The position numbers and the translations under genes are program-made. The notes under the pieces are model-generated. The model did not search any database, was not told the DNA's origin, and saw only the letters and a list, made by a program, of their open reading frames with translations. Shown here piece by piece: positions 44,416 through 56,945 of a DNA stretch of 64,000 nt. Source of the stretch: Lunularia cruciata. Lineage: Eukaryota; Streptophyta; Marchantiopsida; Lunulariales; Lunulariaceae. Each line of letters opens with the position of its first letter. Position 1 is the first letter of the stretch. The stretch is taken from NCBI GenBank assembly GCA_948567375.1, contig OX419761.1, forward strand, positions 49,514,243-49,578,242, in the 5' to 3' direction.

Positions 44416-45419
44416 AGAAGTGAGTCAGTGGAAATTGGGTGTAAGAACTACGAGTGTTGGTGGTATCTCCAAGCTTGGTGGATCATAGTGTCTCGATTGA
44501 GTAGTTCAGATTTTCCTAAAAGAGGATGTGTGCATAAGCGTTGGCAAAATTTGGAGCCAAGGAGAAGTAATTTTCAAATGATAGCTATGATTTTGAGCTC
44601 AAGACCAATTTGTTGCAAGTTGAGCCTAGAAACTAAAATTGAAGGTAGAGTTGGTAGCACATCCTCACCAATTAGAGATTGGACTAAATCCATTTTTCCA
44701 ATTGGGCTCAAGTGAAGAGTTAGTGGAAGATTTGGCGGTCAGCCATCTTTAGGGATTTATGTCAAATTTTATATGAGATTTTACATTAGATTTTATGAAG
44801 GATTTATGTCAGATTTTGGTGAGAAGAACTTTAATCCAATCCCCGATGATCCTTGTAGCTCAAGAAGTAGATAGGTACTCCAATTATGTCAAATGCCAAA
44901 TGGTGGTAGAGTCAGTCCCGTGTTGATTTATGAGATGGTGGGTTTTCATTTAGTATTTTTGTGATTGGATCCCCTCCATTCTCTAATTCCTGTTTATGCA
45001 TTGTGTTTATATGAATGCCTTGAATTTTGAGCATTGGTGCTCTGGTGTGTTCTAACTAGTGAGGCTAGAGTGATGACCAGCCAGACTATCCATGTTTCTC
45101 TCCAGTGAGGTAGGAAGTGATGACCTATAGACCTGTAGACCGGGAGAGTGCGTGTTATGATAGCAAGTTACAGGTCAACCTTGCCCCTAGTGTAATTGTC
45201 TTAGTTAGAGTTACATTAGTGGGTAGTGTTCCATTAGTTTTGGCACTTGGTGGTGCTTGGTTGGTGTTGGCACTTGGTGGGGTACTTGCTGTTGCAGTTT
45301 GCAATTGTGGTTGCGGTTACTTTGTCACAATAGAGTTCTTTGGAGATTTAAGAAGAGATAGCTCTATAGTACGCAGTGGGTTTACTTGGAGTGGCGCTCA
45401 ATATCAGCCTATACCTTAG

Positions 45420-46760
45420 GTCCCAATGAAGGAGGAGATTGACTCTGAGTTGGAGTTTGACACAAGAGTTGATTCAATTGAGAGTGCACTTGGCATGTCC
45501 GCAACATTGTTGTGGGACATAGATAAGATTTATGGGGCCTCCAAAGGCCCTAGGTGTTACTCTGGTACAGTGGGTACCATTGAGTTGGATCACTTCATCT
45601 AGGAGTTTGATAGTTGGTGTGATGTGTAGTAGATGTGGAACCTAACTTTGTTTACACCCTCATGACATGGAAAGGGTTGTTTCAACATTTAAAGGGTCCA
45701 TTGATGGATGACTACCATGAGTTCAAGAGAGCTCATTTGGAGGAGATTGAGTTATGGAGACAATATTGGTCTCCAAACTATGTCTCCATCACTTCAGGCT
45801 TGGTTGCTAGGAGTAGATTGGCTTTACCCACAAGTTCTAGCTCAAGTAGTGTTGGTGGAGCTAGTGGAAGTGCACTAGATGGAGATAGTGTTACCACGAG
45901 TGGAGGTACTATTGCATGAGGTGGTGTGGTACCAGAGTTTTACCCCATGGTGGAGTTCTTTCAAGGTTTGAGGCAAAACTACCAAGGAGTGCGGATTGAC
46001 AAGCTAAGGAGCTTGCAAGAGTTCCAGTGGAAGGTTGGAGAGAGCCTACGCGAGGCATACACTTGCATGAGGCAGCTGATCAGTTTCATTCAAGGAATTA
46101 TTTAGGCCTAGGTAGTCCAATTTTGGTATGAGATATTGGACAACAAGTTATGATGTAGAGTTTGTGATGTTATGTTGTTACAAGCTACTTTGCCCACTTT
46201 GGTAGTGGTCTTTGGTTTGGTTGAGCGTATTGAGCTCAACATGGTGGAGGAGAGAGTGGTGACATCCGGATTTGGTAGGGAGATCTCATCCATAGCTGTT
46301 ACTTCTTCTAGAGTGTAGCAAAGTGCACCATGCTCAGTTGGTTATTTAGGACAGGGTGGACAACCCAAATTATATGGAGTGAGTAGAGACCTACTATAAT
46401 TAGACCCTTATCTTCATTTTGGGTCAGTAGCAGCCAGTGAGTGGTAGTGTTGCTTGTTGGACTTGTGGTGGACCTCACCATATGAGAGAGTGTACTCAAG
46501 GCAACGGACCTAATACCTTTGGTGCATCATAACCAACATAGAGATGGCGTGAGCATTGCCATAGATTTGGTCACACTAGTGATTTGTGCTTTGACCTACA
46601 CCCAAAGTTATGGAGTGGTAGGGCTGCTCTGGCAGGTAGTAGAGGAGCTCCAATTCATGGAGGATGAGGTGGTAGAGGTGGTGGTAGAGGATCTACACCT
46701 AGTAGAGGTGCGGTACATACCCTTACTTCTGCTACAACTATGGCTACTCGGATTGAGCAG
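45420..46760 (+). pseudogene. Element B gag with zinc knuckle (broken)
   Basis: Gag-like VEFFQGLRQNYQGVRIDKL and SLQEFQWKVGESLREAYT near 45945-46060. A zinc knuckle CWTCGGPHHMREC lies at about 46452-46490, and a second short motif HCHRFGHTSDLCFDLHPKLW follows near 46550-46605. TAG stops at CAG-type positions are frequent. Confidence 0.75.
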
Positions 46761-47060
46761 TTAGATCAGAGATTGGCTAGTATGGCTATTGCTTAGAGGA
46801 GATCCGATTCGGGTGCTAAGGCTTCCACCTCATATGTTGGTGACATAGATGCTTTGGACTTCATGTGCGGAGTAGCACAAGTGGATGCATCTATAGCAAT
46901 GACTAGGAATGCAATATGTGCTCCAAAGCCTAGAGGAGCATCAATGGAATTGGACCCACAAAGAGGAGAGGTTGGGAGACAAGTCAAACTTCCCTAGTCT
47001 TTCATGCTATCCAAGGCATTGCAGATGACATCCATGGCTCCTTGATGTCCTAGTGTAGGT

Positions 47061-48520
47061 GTGGTAGGTGGTGATGGAGTGCATGATAGACTACCTGCTA
47101 GTCAGCTACCTGCTATTACACAAACTGAGTCTAGCATGATGTTGGGGGCGGCTCAGCTGATTATATGGTGCCCTTTGTTTTCAACCAATGACATGTTTAC
47201 ATTGGGAGTTGACCTAGCCCTAGTGTTTTGGTTGGCTGCCATGATTTGTGAGAGTAGGGATGATGCAGTTTCTACTACTAGAGCAAAGGTGGTTGACAAT
47301 GGAGCTAACTTGGTTGAGGACCATGGGATTTGTTCAACGACCAGTGGTTTATGGTAGGTAGCAACGATTAGATTGGAGGAGTTGCCAATTAGACCGGCCT
47401 TTGAAAGAGCATGGTTTACACCTGGTGTTGTCCTATTGGATAACCAGAGGGGGATTTTCCATTTGGTGGGATCTTCAGGGAAAGTCTATACACCACAGAG
47501 AGTCTTGTTAGACCTTGGTGCACAACCCCTTATGTTGGGGAAGGTTACAGTAGTCGCAGTCGGTTTGGAGTTATGGAAGACCTGTAACACCCTTTTGTGC
47601 ATGTGTGTGGTATTGTGATATTTAGCTTGGTATTACAAGTACTTAAGAGATATTATTTATATAGAGATAAAGGATGGTTCTATATTACTCATGGTTAGCT
47701 AAAGTTAGTCATAGTTAAGATAGAGGGGACTTTACTTTAGAGGAAGTAGAAAAGATGAGCACCACTATTTTGGATTTTAGTGTGTTGACTTGGTATTATT
47801 CCTATGTGTTTGGCTTTGAGGAAAGAGTTGAGAACTCTTGGGCTTGCAAGCCTTTTTGTTTTTGATTCTTCTTTAGTCCAAGGATAGCCCATGTGAAGGA
47901 ATCCTTGCTTTAGTGGTTGGGTCAAGATAAGACCACATGCTTAGGGGAATATGCCCTTGTGAATGGATATTCCTTTCTACTTTTTAACTTTACTTGACTT
48001 TTAGTCTAGTAACTTGAGTTACTATGGTAATTAGTAACTTTGGTACGTAGCTATTTCACAAGTATATAAACAAGGGGTGAGGAGGTACTCATCATCCTTT
48101 CATTCGCAACTATCTCTCTCTCATTGAGTTCTCTAGTTAGCAATGTCTTGAGTCTTGGAGTGTTAGCCTTGGAGGAGTATGATGGAGTTTGGGTTCCTTG
48201 CCTTCTTAGTCCATAGTGCGTTGCCATAATAGCCATCAGAGGTTCATCTTGAGTGAGAGACAGGCCGGCTCATAGACCAATGTGGAGAGGTGTCCATTTC
48301 AGATCCAAACATTTCTAAGTGGTGGTTCAACATAGTACATCACACGTGGAGAGCTTGTTGTCTAGGTTCAGCTTGGTTATCTGACTGATAGCTTGATGAT
48401 GAGAGCTTTGGCTATTGCAACAATAGTTGAGTCATATGATGTGCTGGTGGGGAGAGCAATGCTATACTCCATGGGTTTCAGCATTGACTATTGGGAGGAG
48501 ACAACCTTCTATAGACCAGG
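47061..48520 (+). pseudogene. Element B protease region, interrupted by a solo LTR
   Basis: The frame at 47373-47582 contains VLLDLGAQPLMLGK, a retropepsin-type active-site block (DLGA for D-S/T-G). It is interrupted after ELWKT by the solo LTR and continues in the same frame at 48279 (NVERCPFQIQTFLSGGST), then SYDVLVGRAMLYSMGF near 48436-48480. Confidence 0.75.
47583..48273 (+). mobile_element. Solo LTR inserted in element B
   Basis: The 691-bp insert begins TGTAACACCC, has a TATA box AGTATATAAACAAGG at about 48060-48074, and is flanked by the 5-bp duplication AGACC (47578-47582 and 48274-48278). Removing it with one duplication restores the protease reading frame of element B. It ends CTCAT rather than the expected CA, so the last base is changed or the end is off by one. 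No internal domain is present, so it arose by LTR-LTR recombination. Orientation follows the TATA box. Confidence 0.85.
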
Positions 48521-50260
48521 TTGGTAGCCCGGTGAGGGATGGGTATGTCGCCTATTAGTACACTTTATTAGTGGTAGTCTTGGCTCACTACAGTCCAAGA
48601 CCATGGCGACATCAGTTTCAACTTTTAGTGGTGCAGTTACTTGGCTTGGTGACGTGTTGGAGTGGAATGCCTTTGCAGAGGATACTCCAATACCAAAAGA
48701 GATCACTTGGATTTGGAGTACAAGTGGGATTGTTCCATCCATCTTGGATGATCCATTGTGGAGTTTAGAGGAGGCATTGCAGTAGCATGCAGATCGGTTG
48801 GTACAGTAGGCTTGGAGTGGAGCCTTTGTACTATCCAAAGATGAGTGTGAGGATGAGCCTCCAGAGTTGATTGCTTTGACACCTTTGGATACCACACTCA
48901 TTGCTTGGCAATATCCAATAGAGGAGATATGTCTATTGGAGTTGCTTGGGGGGATTAGCATCAGACTAGTTGTGGTATTACAGGCAGGTATATGAGTACA
49001 TAGGTACTTGTATGTAGAGAGAGATAAGATTACTAGGCAAGTCTCTCTACATCTTGTGGCACACTTGGCCTATCGGTATCCTGAGTTATTACCGCTATTA
49101 GCAATCAAAGGTTACCAAAAAGCTCTACCAACAGACATTTCCTTACTGGGAGTGCATGATCTAGAGCAACATGGGCTAGTTCATTTGGTGATTTTGAGAT
49201 GGCCATGTCAAGGACATACACATGCTGGCCAAGGTTTGGGTCTTCAGGATCCTTGTTCTAGTCTTGTTTGGGAGATGTTATGGATATTATGACATCTCTA
49301 GATTCATCAATCTGTTTCTCCAGCTAACCTTTTGGAGAACGTTCCTTTGATGAGTGATTCTTGCACCAGAGTGATGGCGAGTACACATCAAGTCCATTCT
49401 TGGATGGGACCTACTATATTGTTGGATGCAGCTAGAGTGAGATTACAGGCTCATCATCTTTGCCTTTGGTAGATGAACCTATTATCCAGAGAGGTTTTAC
49501 AACGTGCATATGATGGGATTCAACAACTTGACCACATCCTTGTTGATGACATCTTGGATATTGGGCGCCAGTCTCAGATAGTGGTAGTGGCTGATAAGTA
49601 CCTATGGCAGTGGTGAACCTAGTTGGATAGCTTAAAACAACATTTCCCACACTCATGAGTTTCCTAGGCTCTCATGCTTTTTAAGAAGGAAGAACTAGAC
49701 TTGTTTTGGACTCACAATTATAGCAATTGGTGGAGCCCAATGTCAATGAGAGAGAGCGGATGATGGTTTTTGCATTGGTATTACCATCGTTCCAGCAATA
49801 TAAGAGACATCTAGGCATCAAGTGTTAGGTCAAGCTATAGATCCAAACTGTTTGACCTGGATTGTGAGCCATGGCTTGTCAGAGCAACGTAGGATGCACT
49901 TGATAGGCATCACCACTTGGACACTTGTGAGCCCTATGCCTATCGAGATGATTCAAGCACATGATAGGGGCGATGGACCAAGTGGAAAGGGTATTCTTGA
50001 GATGCAGCCAATGGCTACTAAGGAGAGTGGTCTACTTGGAGTCCATCTAGGTGAGTGTGGTCTACTTGGGATGCAGCTAGAAGACGTGTGGAGCTTGGAG
50101 CCAGATCAAAGGGAGTTTTTCACATTGAGGTTGGGACTTCTAGTGCTTGGGAGCATGACACTACTGCTCCCAAGGGTCAAGTGTAGCAGCCAATCAACAC
50201 GTCTTCCACTCCTACTACAATTACAGAGGATACTTGGGAGCTAGATCTTGGATCCAAGCT
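48521..50260 (+). other. Element B linker between protease and RT, decayed
   Basis: Frames with partial protein character (TMATSVSTFSGAVTWLGDVL near 48600-48660; many TAG stops) but no named domain. No foreign insertion boundary was seen. Confidence 0.4.
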
Positions 50261-51660
50261 TACTGGGGAGGAAAGACATAGAGTTTGGAGGTTCTTGAGG
50301 AGCTATACAAGTTGTTTTGCCTTTAGTATGAAAGATTTGGGTGCTCTATAAGGACATAGTATATGGATTGAGCTGACTAGCAATACACCCATTTTTTGAT
50401 GTCCTTATTGTTATAGTGACATGGAGAGGACATTGATTCAGAGTCAGAGTAGTGACCTTTTTGAGGCTGGTTTGGTGGAAATTTCACATGGAGAGTATGC
50501 ATCAACAATAGTGATGCCAGCCAAGAAGGATATGCATGGGAACTACAAAGATGGGTGAATGTGTGGAGATTACTATCTTATCAACCAATACACTAGGGAT
50601 GATTGGTATACCATGCCTACACCAGAGGAGATTTTTTATGCAATTGGGCATACAAAGGTCTTCAATACTTTGGATCTTTGAGCAAGATATCATCAATTGC
50701 CAATCAGGGAGGAGGATAAGTCCAAGACCAAATTTTGGGCTATCAATCCTCATGGCAAGGATGTGTTATACCAGTGGAGGTTCTTACCATTTGGATTAAA
50801 GAATGCTCTTGCTAAGTTCCAAAGGGTCATGGATAGGATCCTAGTTGGATTGGATTTTGCTTGGTGCTATATTGATGACATTTTAGTCTATAGCACTACT
50901 ATGGAGGAGCATGAGAGATAGTTGTTGGAGGTGTTTGAGAGGTAGAGATCTCATGGACTCAAATTACATCTTGGGAAGTGTAGGTTCTTCCACAAGCAGG
51001 TTGAGTATTTAGTCACACTATCTACGCCAAAGGATTTGGTGTTTAACAGACCAAGGTGGAGACTATTGCACATATTCCTTGACCTATGGATGTGAGCAGA
51101 GTGCAAGCATTCATTGGGTTAGTGAACTTCTATCACCACTATGTTAGAGGATTAAGTGCCATTGCCAAGGCCTTGACAAAGCTGACCAAGGTTACATAGG
51201 AGTGGTGTTGGAGAGATGAGCAAGAAAGAGCTTTTGTAGAGCTCAAGGAGAGGTTGACATTTTCTCCTATTTTGAGGAGACCAATAAGAGGAGGACCATT
51301 TAAGGTTCATACTAATTGGAGTATGTTGGGGCTTGGAGCAATGCTCACCCAGCATGATGATGAGGGGAAGGAGTTTGTGGTGGCATATGCTAGTTGCTCC
51401 AACAATTCAGCAAAGGCAAAGTATAGTTCATATGAGGGAGAGTGCTTGGTAGCAGTTTGCATAGTAGCACATTTATGATGTTACCTATTTTGTAACCCCT
51501 TCACTCTGATCATTGATCATCAACTACTAAAGTGCTTGATGGAGTCCAACGAGCTTTCAAGGAAGCTTGCACAATGGGCTCTAATTTTACAAGAGTATGA
51601 TTTTAGGGTTGTTCACAGACCTAGAGTGATGAACCGTGATGCAACCCCATGAGTAGAAGA
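50260..51660 (+). pseudogene. Element B reverse transcriptase and RNase H (broken)
   Basis: RT blocks: DLGSKLTGEERHRV (50248-50290), VMPAKKDMHGNY, CGDYYLINQYT, LPIREEDKSKTKF near 50697, WRFLPFGLKNALAKFQRVMD near 50775-50830, and YIDDILVYS at about 50868-50895, the polymerase box intact. RNase H: FKVHTNWSMLGLGAMLTQ (51296-51350), YSSYEGECLVAV and DHQLLKCLM near 51510. Stops such as TGA in DL*ARYHQ and TAG in VT*EWCW fit CGA and CAG codons hit by C-to-T. Confidence 0.85.
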
Positions 51661-52119
51661 AACCCATGTCCCAACCACTGGGATCAAACCCAAAGCACGT
51701 TGGCATGGTGAGACATATGAGGAGATGGTGCCAGGTTGGCATGCATTGGCCTTTTCTTTTTGTGTTTATTTTTGAGGCTTTGGTGGTATCTCTCTTAGCG
51801 CATATAAGAGGAGTTATTGAGGTCATAGATCCAAAGAGTGAAGATATTGATACAATTTAGTGAGACATTCATGGTGACGTCTTAGTGATAGACTATCTTT
51901 GCACTGGTCTTGTGGGTGGCACAATTGGGGCCAAGGAGAGAGATTGTGTCCTTCAGCAAGCCAAACAATTTACATTGGAGGGCAGATACCTTTTGCATGT
52001 ATGGGAGGATGGTAGAGTGCGAGTAGTACCACTTCCATCTCAAAGACCACAGTTGGTCCGTCATGCTCCTGAGGAGGTAGGACAATTTGGAGTAAAGCAT
52101 ACATATAGCTTATTCTAGA

Positions 52120-53115
52120 GTCACTATTGGTAGCACGGTATGTAGACTAAGGTGTAACAATTTGTTGCTAGATGTGTGGTTTGTGACCAAGTTAGAGCAT
52201 CATTCAATGCTCCTACACCATAGTTACACCCATTACCTATCATAGGATTGGTTTACCATTAGAGTTTGGCCTTTGTTGGACCTTTATTGTTGATTGTGAG
52301 ACATTATCTATATGTTTTGGTGATGGTTAAGCACTTCTCCAAGTAGATTGAGTTGGTGGTACTTCTTGACAAATCCAATGAAGGGACGGCTTACTTGTTC
52401 CTGGATTGAGTTCTTAGTCATTTTGGTGCACCAGCTGAGGTTTTGACTAACCAAGGTACAAAACTCTTGGGGAGTTTCAGGTCTTGTGTGAAAAGGCTTT
52501 GATTGATCATTGTACTACATCTCGAGATCACCTTGAGGTAGATGGCTTAGAAGAGAGAGTGGTTCAGATGGTGAAGAGAGGATTGGGAAAGTATGGTTTG
52601 CAAAGAGGCCACTTGGGAGATTGGAATCTGTAGTTACCTTGGTTGGCCATGGGCTATCAGTTCAGCCGGCAAGCCTCCTTAGCATCCGTCTCTCCGTACT
52701 TTCTACTTTATGGACGGGATCCAAATTTACTTGTAGCCATTTGTTGAGATGATATTGTAGTTTTGGACTTGGATGATCTAGATGTATGGATGAGCGTATG
52801 TTTGCAGTGGGTAGAGATCTTTCAGAGAGTGATGCCGATGGCCTTTGAGAACTTGGCAATTGCTCAGCATAAAGATACTTTATGTTATGCTACCATTCCA
52901 GGAGGAGGTTATAGACCCTCGATCCATTGGTTTCATCCAGGTGACTATGTATATGTACAATAGATAGCACCAATGACACTTGATGTTTTGACATGCCGCA
53001 CTATCTTGAGAGTGCATGAGGTTTTGCCATCTAGAGTCCTTTTGTTAGAAGGATGTGATGGTGTTGTTTAGAAGGATCATCTGTACAATTGTGCCATGCC
53101 ACCTACCAAACATTG
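52120..53115 (+). pseudogene. Element B integrase and C-terminal region (broken)
   Basis: C-x2-C pair of the zinc-binding part in ARCVVCDQVRASFNAP (52165-52215), VYHWSLAFVGPL (52252-52290) where relatives have D at the first catalytic position, YLYVLVMVKHFSK, FGAPAEVLTNQGT (52420-52460), and a C-terminal block RVMPMAFENLAIAQHKDTL and HPGDYVYVQ (52825-52960). No chromodomain follows, unlike C and E. Confidence 0.75.
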
Positions 53116-53472
53116 ATGGTATTATGGACCCAAGCTTGGCACTTGTATGTGCAAGCTTGAGGTGTATGTTATGTGACTCTTTTGGTTAAGTTGCTACTAT
53201 ATTAGAGTGTGATAGTTATTCAAGAGGATGGAATATGGCATGTATGACTCCCCTCCTCGTGGTGGTTCCTCAAAGATAGTGCTTATGTCCTAAATGTACT
53301 TGATCTATAGCTAGTTCATTCTTTATATGGTATAGATTGTAGACAAGCGACTAACAATTGGGCTCCATACCACTCGGCCTCTTGATCTTTGCCCATCATA
53401 GTGTATACCATATACTTAGAGTAGATGGCTATCTAGAGTTAGAGGGACCTAACCGCCAGCTAGGGGGGCAAT

Positions 53473-54015
53473 TGTGGCACTTTAGAGTTTATATATGACT
53501 TATGTGTGAGTTGTGCTTCTATAGTGTATGATGTTGATAGTGATGTATGTTGTGTAGAGATATATATAAATGCACAACAAATATCATGCCATTTGTAGTA
53601 TTGCATCTAGGTTGCTCAAATACTAGAGTTTGAGCGATAATCGTTAGAGGTATTTTGGTAGTTACTCATAGACTACTTTTTGATAGTCAAATTTTGTGTT
53701 TAGGGTACTGATTTCATGGTGGGCCCACTGTCATTTGCACGGTCTGCACCATCAGCAGGACCATTGGGATGAGACCTAGGTTGAAATCAAGAGTATACCT
53801 TGGAAGTGCAGCTCTAGAGGGCTCACTTCTTTGATGTTGGGCCTTTGAGTTCCTGGCTAGAGGGGACAGAAAGCCGGTAAGCATCACCTGGATTCTCTTA
53901 GCTAGAGTGAGTGTGGCTTGACTGTAATCAGTGCCCTATTTTTAGCAAGTTGTTAAGGATCAGATCAAGTATTGATCTGAGTTCTATTGACTTGAATTGT
54001 AAACGATCTGATTAT
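53473..54015 (+). repeat. 3' LTR of element B
   Basis: Starts TGTGGCACTTTAGAG right after the polypurine tract and ends GATCTGATTAT. About 543 bp. Confidence 0.8.
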
Positions 54016-54120
54016 TGTGGCACTTTAGAGTTTATGTATGACTTATGTGTGAGTTGTGCTTCTATAGTGTATAATGTTGACAATGATGTATGTTGTGTAG
54101 CAATGTATATATGTATGACA
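54016..54120 (+). repeat. Second LTR start directly after the 3' LTR (tandem LTR fragment)
   Basis: Repeats the first 105 bp of the LTR (TGTGGCACTTTAGAGTTTAT and onward to TATGTTGTGTAG) immediately after it, then stops. It is a tandem partial LTR, not an internal duplication, because the 5' LTR lacks it at this point. Confidence 0.8.
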
Positions 54121-56679
54121 GTGGTGCTCCGAACTTGTGCCCCCAATTTGTCTCAAATACCCAAGGGATGGAAAGTTTAGCTAGGGATGGAATTCAAGAT
54201 GATACACATGAGGAGTCACAATTTGTTGCACCAGTCAAGGAGTCACCTTTCATTATGCCACCTCCACTAGCTTCAATAGGGGATGGGTCAGAGGATGCTT
54301 TCCTTGACAAAGAAGGAGAATGTGACCCAAAGAGGAGAAAAGTCAAAACATCCATAGGTAAGATATCCAAAATGTCACCAAGCATGTTGTTGTCTCAAGA
54401 TTAGCAAAAATCACAATGTTGAAGGTGAACACTATAGAATCTAGGGAGATGAGTCTAGAGTCAAAGAACACTCATGAAATCAACATGAGTCTCTTAGAAC
54501 AAGGAAAATTTCCCAAGGAAATAAGTCAATATTTGAAAGTTCTAACTCAAGTTCATCAAGTGATCAAGCCTTCTACTACACATTACAATCTCAATCCAAA
54601 ACAAATTGTTCGGAATTCATACTCTAGTAACAAAAACTATGATACCACCACAAAAGGCACTTCCATGTAACCGGAATATGTTTATATTAAAGATGATGTT
54701 TGACAACTTTGTAATCCAATGTGTAATGATTGCTAATAAGTGTATTATGCTTAAGTGTATGAGGTTTGAGATTTTTGTATAAGTGCTAAGGATTGCTAGA
54801 ACAAGAATCCTTATCAAACTTCAAAATGTCCAAAAAGCCACTCCAAAAAGGCTTTTCATGCTCAAAGCTCAAATAGGACAGCTGTGTAGAGACGTCCATC
54901 AGTGCCAATAAGGGCATCACCTTCTTGACTACCCCAATCAATCCCTAAGATGGCACGTGTTTGCACTCATCAGTGCTCACTCATCAAGAGATGCTTGGTG
55001 ACACCCATCAAAGAATGTGTAAGGTTTATGATGGTGCTCAATGATGCCAATTAGATATAGAAGGCACATGATGGCATACATTGGCACTTATTGGTGCTAA
55101 CTCATCAAGAAACACTTGCTGATGCCCAAAGAATGAAGGCATGTGATGGCACCCATTGTGTGCGGCTAGCGCTCATAGGCACCAATTGATGCCCAAGCAT
55201 AGTGAATAAATTTCATGTGGAGTTAATGGATTCACATTCATATGATATGAGGTATGAGAGTGAGACAAAGTGAAAATGAAAATAAATGTAAAATAAGAAA
55301 TATGATACATATCACATGATATGAGGTATGAGAGTGAGGCAAAGTGAGAATGGAAATAAATGTATAATTATAAATATGATACATATGATGTGTATAAATG
55401 TGTAGTCTTTAAGGCTAGTCATTATGCTGGAGGAGAAGGAGGAAAAAGATGAGGGAGATGCAACATGGAGTCTATATGCAACTACATCCTTAAGTTTGTG
55501 TTGATATACATCATGTTGAATCCTAAATGACTCAATCACCACCAAAAGTGCCACTCATTTTCATCCAAGGGTTGGTGCCTAATACCGCTTGCTAGAGGCC
55601 ATATGGATCACTTCTATAAGAGCTCAGTCTACTGAATGTCCACTCCTCTTTTGCCCAGCTAACAACAGGTTGATTATCATGGACAAATCTATCCAAAGCT
55701 ATCATCAATTGGTCAAATGATCAAGTGTATGATGATCTATCTGCCCTATAAGGACAGAAGTAGGGAGGATGTATTGCACAATGTGGATGGTTCCTATAAT
55801 AAGAGAGTACATGACTATCCAAGATTAAAAGATCATGAAGAGGTAAACCTAATGAAGTGAAATGCTCAGATGATCTAGCTCTAAGTCCTCTAAACTCATC
55901 TTGATGGACATCTACAGAACATTAACAAGCCATGAGCCAAGACCCATTATGAACCCACTTTGGGAGCTCAGACTACCACCACATGCTTCATAGCAACAAC
56001 TCAACTCCATTAGGTGGAAGATCTATCCACAAGATAACCTCAAAGCACAAAAAACAGAATTGAATGAGATGGCTAACACCAAAACATGCTACCCATCCTA
56101 CGGGCCTCCCTATGTATGAGTGCACCAACCATGCCTAATGGTCAAGCTCTCCTGCACATTGTAACTAGTGCTACCATGAAGCCATAATGATGCCAAACAA
56201 GTAACATCCATAACAATAATCTTCTTCTGCAAGAATCTTGGGAAGAGGATACATGGAATATTCTCTCTTGAAAGACAAAGCCTCTCTCTAAACTCATTCT
56301 GATCCAGATCTGGGTCTGTGTCACCTCATGTGAGAGCCAGATGTGGGGTTGGCAAGCAATCATATAGAGTGGGGCTGGTGAGCAATCATATAAGCCAAAA
56401 GATCCCTCACCTAAGCTAGACTACTCTCACTCTCCTTTACTTGAACATTTGCACTCTTGCACCTCTCCATATCAAACACTAATTCTTGTGCATGATTCTA
56501 TAACTAGATCTTATAACCCTCCACCATGGCAATAACACCTAGGCTATCCAAGTCCAAGTGAGCCAACCTCTACTCTCTCCATCTCTTAGCTAGTAAAGGT
56601 CATATGCATCTCCTCTTTTTAGCAAGAGTATCCTCTCACTCACAAAGGACTCTCTCTCTCCAAAACAACAATCTATCCT
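54121..56679. other. Degenerate DNA, no recognised gene
   Basis: An open stretch at 54090-54404 and the next frame 54416-54670 look protein-like in part (acidic, Lys-rich) but match nothing I recognise. 54850-55200 is rich in CATCA/GATG words (many GGCACATGATGGCA, CACCCATCA-like segments), a degenerate minisatellite. A 74-bp duplication follows at 55240-55388. Confidence 0.45.
55240..55388. repeat. 74-bp tandem duplication
   Basis: GATATGAGGTATGAGAGTGAG recurs at 55244 and 55318, and both copies end AAATATGATACATAT-like. A few substitutions separate the copies. Confidence 0.85.
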
Positions 56680-56945
56680 ACTCCTCTACGCTCTCCAATC
56701 TACTCTCACCCTCAAGCACTAATCTCTCTCACTACTCTACACCCCCAATCTACTCTCATGCTCAAATACTAATCTCTCATGCTCCTATACACTCTCCAAT
56801 CTACTCTAATGCTCAAGCACTAATCTCTCTTGCTCTGCTACCCCCTCCAATCTACTCTCAAGCATAAGAACTAATCCCTCTTGCTCCTCTACACTCCCAA
56901 ATCTACTCTCATGCTAAATAACACTAATCTCTCTCTATCTCTCTC
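56680..56945. repeat. 50-51-bp minisatellite, five copies, pyrimidine-rich
   Basis: CAATCTACTCT (or CAAATCTACTCT) starts at 56696, 56746, 56797, 56848 and 56898. Each unit continues TCATGCTCAAGCACTAATCTCTC. It ends in a CTCTCTCTCT run near 56930-56950. One frame stays open through 56867 only because 51 is a multiple of three. Confidence 0.88.

Larger units (their letters stand above)
43866..54015 (+). mobile_element. Ty3/gypsy LTR retrotransposon B (degenerate), without chromodomain
   Basis: The 5' LTR is truncated (about 43866-44415, lacking the first 110 bp). It is followed by a long leader, gag with zinc knuckle, protease (split by a solo LTR at 47583-48273), a 1.7-kb linker, RT, RNase H, integrase, polypurine tract (AGGGGGGCAA, about 53462-53471) and 3' LTR 53473-54015. 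The LTRs align well from 43866/53584 to the end. RT and integrase keep the family blocks but with many TAG and TGA stops. It is not related closely to C or E. No clear primer-binding site directly follows the 5' LTR; TGGTATCTCCAAGC at 44460 is a weak candidate. Confidence 0.85.
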
